Shown here piece after piece: positions 4,993 through 6,129 of a stretch of DNA of 6,129 nt (its first letter is position 1; every line of letters starts with the position of its first letter). This DNA comes from Thermoplasmata archaeon (lineage in GTDB: Archaea > Thermoplasmatota > Thermoplasmata > Lutacidiplasmatales > UBA184). A program made the translations under genes and the position numbers. The notes beneath the pieces were generated by a model. It did no database searches. It was not told the DNA's origin and saw nothing but the letters and a program-made list of their open reading frames with translations. The stretch covers positions 1 to 6,129 of the forward strand of contig JASHXS010000061.1 of NCBI GenBank assembly GCA_030043405.1. The letters are read 5' to 3'.

Positions 4993-6129
4993 ATGCCGCG
5001 GGGCACGGAAGCGCGATGGCAGGAGGCGTGGGCCGGCGCCGGCCTGGGCCGCGCGGTGCGCATTCCGGGCCATCGGAAGTTCTACGCCCTGAACGCCTAC
5101 CCGGGGACGAGTGGGTTCCTCCACATCGGACACCTGCGCGGGTACGCCTACCTCGACGCACTCGGTCGCTTCCAACGGATGACTGGTGCACAGGTGTTGC
5201 TGCCGTTCGGCATCCACGCCTCGGGCCTTCCCGCCGTTACCTGGTCCCAGCGGGTCCAGAATCGGGAGCCCGCCACGATGGAGCAATTGGCCGAGCACGG
5301 GGTGGCGGGCGATGCGGTCCGACGCCTCGAGGACCCGGAGCAAGCCGCCCGGTACCTCGGACATGAGTATCTGAAGGCCGTGCGCGAGTTGGGGGTCCTG
5401 GTCGACTCCCATAGCTATCTCACGACCGTCGATCCGGATTACTCGGCGTTCATCCGGTGGCAGTTCCGGGCGCTCCGGGACGCCGGCGCCCTGGTTCAGG
5501 GCACCTACTTCGCCTCCGTGTGCCCGGTCTGCGGGCCGGTGGCGGTCGACCCGTCGGAGACCGACCTCAGCGCCGGGGGCGACGCGGAGACGGTCCGCTT
5601 CACGACCATCCCCTTCCGGTTGGAGGACGGGCGCACGCTCCTAGCGGCGACGCTTCGACCCGAGACCGTCTACGGCGTCACGAATCTCTGGATCGCACCG
5701 GCGGCGACGCTGGTCGCCTGGCACCACGGCGCCGACACGTTCCTGGTATCCCGGCCGGCGGCAGAACGCCTAGTCGATCAGCACGGCGGGAAGATCGGGC
5801 ATGAAGTCGCCGGCACCGAGCTTCTGGACCGGGAGGTGGAAGTGCCCTTCGGGAGCGGGCGCGTACCGGTTTTGGCGAGTGGACTCGTCAGTCCCGACGT
5901 CGGGACGGGCGTCGTGATGAGCGTACCGGCCCACGCTCCGGCCGATGCGGCGGCCCTCCGTTCGCTCTCCGCCGCCGCCCGGGCGAAAGTACGTACCCCC
6001 TCCGTGCTGCTCGAGGTGGGTCCCGAGGCCCTGAGCAGTTCCGAGGAGGCCCTGACGCTGGGCGAGGGGACCCCCGCGGAACGGGCCCTGCGGGCTGTCG
6101 GCGACCCCGGTCTGGATGACCGGACCCGC
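4993..6129 (+). CDS. leuS: Leucyl-tRNA synthetase, archaeal type (3' end outside window)
   Basis: The first 379 residues of a class I aminoacyl-tRNA synthetase; full archaeal LeuRS is usually over 900 residues, so the KMSKS loop, anticodon-binding and C-terminal domains are missing here. The ATP-binding HIGH motif is exact at 44-47 in a YPGTSGFLHIGHLRGY context (36-51). YSAFIRWQFRALRDAGALVQG (150-170) matches the LeuRS/IleRS/ValRS core, and CPVC (177-180) lies in the insert that carries cysteines in some archaeal enzymes. The CP1 editing domain shows TLRPETVYGVTNLWI (220-234) and GTGVVMSVPAHAPAD (304-318), typical of archaeal LeuRS. The segment LPFGIHASGLPAVTWSQRV (70-88) differs from the usual archaeal GWHITGSPIVG-like sequence, so a divergent LeuRS or a LeuRS paralogue is possible. 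It has its own probable promoter and is divergent from queE. Confidence 0.85.
   Translation, partial: MPRGTEARWQEAWAGAGLGRAVRIPGHRKFYALNAYPGTSGFLHIGHLRGYAYLDALGRFQRMTGAQVLLPFGIHASGLPAVTWSQRVQNREPATMEQLAEHGVAGDAVRRLEDPEQAARYLGHEYLKAVRELGVLVDSHSYLTTVDPDYSAFIRWQFRALRDAGALVQGTYFASVCPVCGPVAVDPSETDLSAGGDAETVRFTTIPFRLEDGRTLLAATLRPETVYGVTNLWIAPAATLVAWHHGADTFLVSRPAAERLVDQHGGKIGHEVAGTELLDREVEVPFGSGRVPVLASGLVSPDVGTGVVMSVPAHAPADAAALRSLSAAARAKVRTPSVLLEVGPEALSSSEEALTLGEGTPAERALRAVGDPGLDDRTR

Noticed and set aside
5506..5544. Cysteine pair CPVC in LeuRS as part of a separate zinc-finger protein
   Set aside because: It lies inside the continuous LeuRS frame where archaeal enzymes often have cysteines, and no second domain is seen.

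Overview
The window looks like a piece of a high-GC archaeal chromosome (roughly two thirds G+C, judged by eye). Three genes point to Archaea. One encodes sn-glycerol-1-phosphate dehydrogenase, which makes the archaeal lipid backbone. One encodes a UPF0179 protein, a family known from archaea. One encodes a leucyl-tRNA synthetase with archaeal-type editing motifs. The tRNA lacks an encoded CCA and carries an insertion in its D-loop that fits an archaeal bulge-helix-bulge intron. AT-rich boxes lie 25-28 nt upstream of several start codons, as expected for leaderless archaeal transcripts. A GC-rich euryarchaeal lineage such as a soil or sediment Thermoplasmatota is plausible, but the lineage is a guess.

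Layout. The left third (2-2531, + strand) is a surface-glycan type cluster: the C-terminal part of a family 2 glycosyltransferase, an NAD-dependent sugar epimerase/dehydratase with its own promoter, and a second family 2 glycosyltransferase 6 bp behind it. The middle (2553-4884, - strand) reads, in the direction of transcription, queE, egsA, UPF0179, tRNA-Pro(UGG). queE and egsA each have a likely promoter. UPF0179 starts 1 nt after the egsA stop and has a good Shine-Dalgarno sequence inside the end of egsA. The tRNA begins 10 nt after the UPF0179 stop. On the right, leuS is divergent from queE, starts at 4993 and runs off the window.

How the genes may work together. EgsA commits carbon to archaeal membrane lipids. 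QueE makes 7-carboxy-7-deazaguanine, which in archaea usually feeds archaeosine at position 15 of tRNA. The tRNA-Pro insertion sits right next to that position. The two glycosyltransferases and the epimerase probably make or transfer a sugar for cell-surface glycans. There is no gene-free stretch over 300 bp; the longest gaps are the divergent queE-leuS promoter region (108 bp) and the 140 bp that hold the tRNA.

The most notable items are the interrupted tRNA-Pro, the two-fold internal cysteine repeat of the UPF0179 protein, the tight egsA-UPF0179-tRNA arrangement, and departures from usual signature residues in the leucyl-tRNA synthetase. I see no evidence for a defence system, mobile element or CRISPR array.
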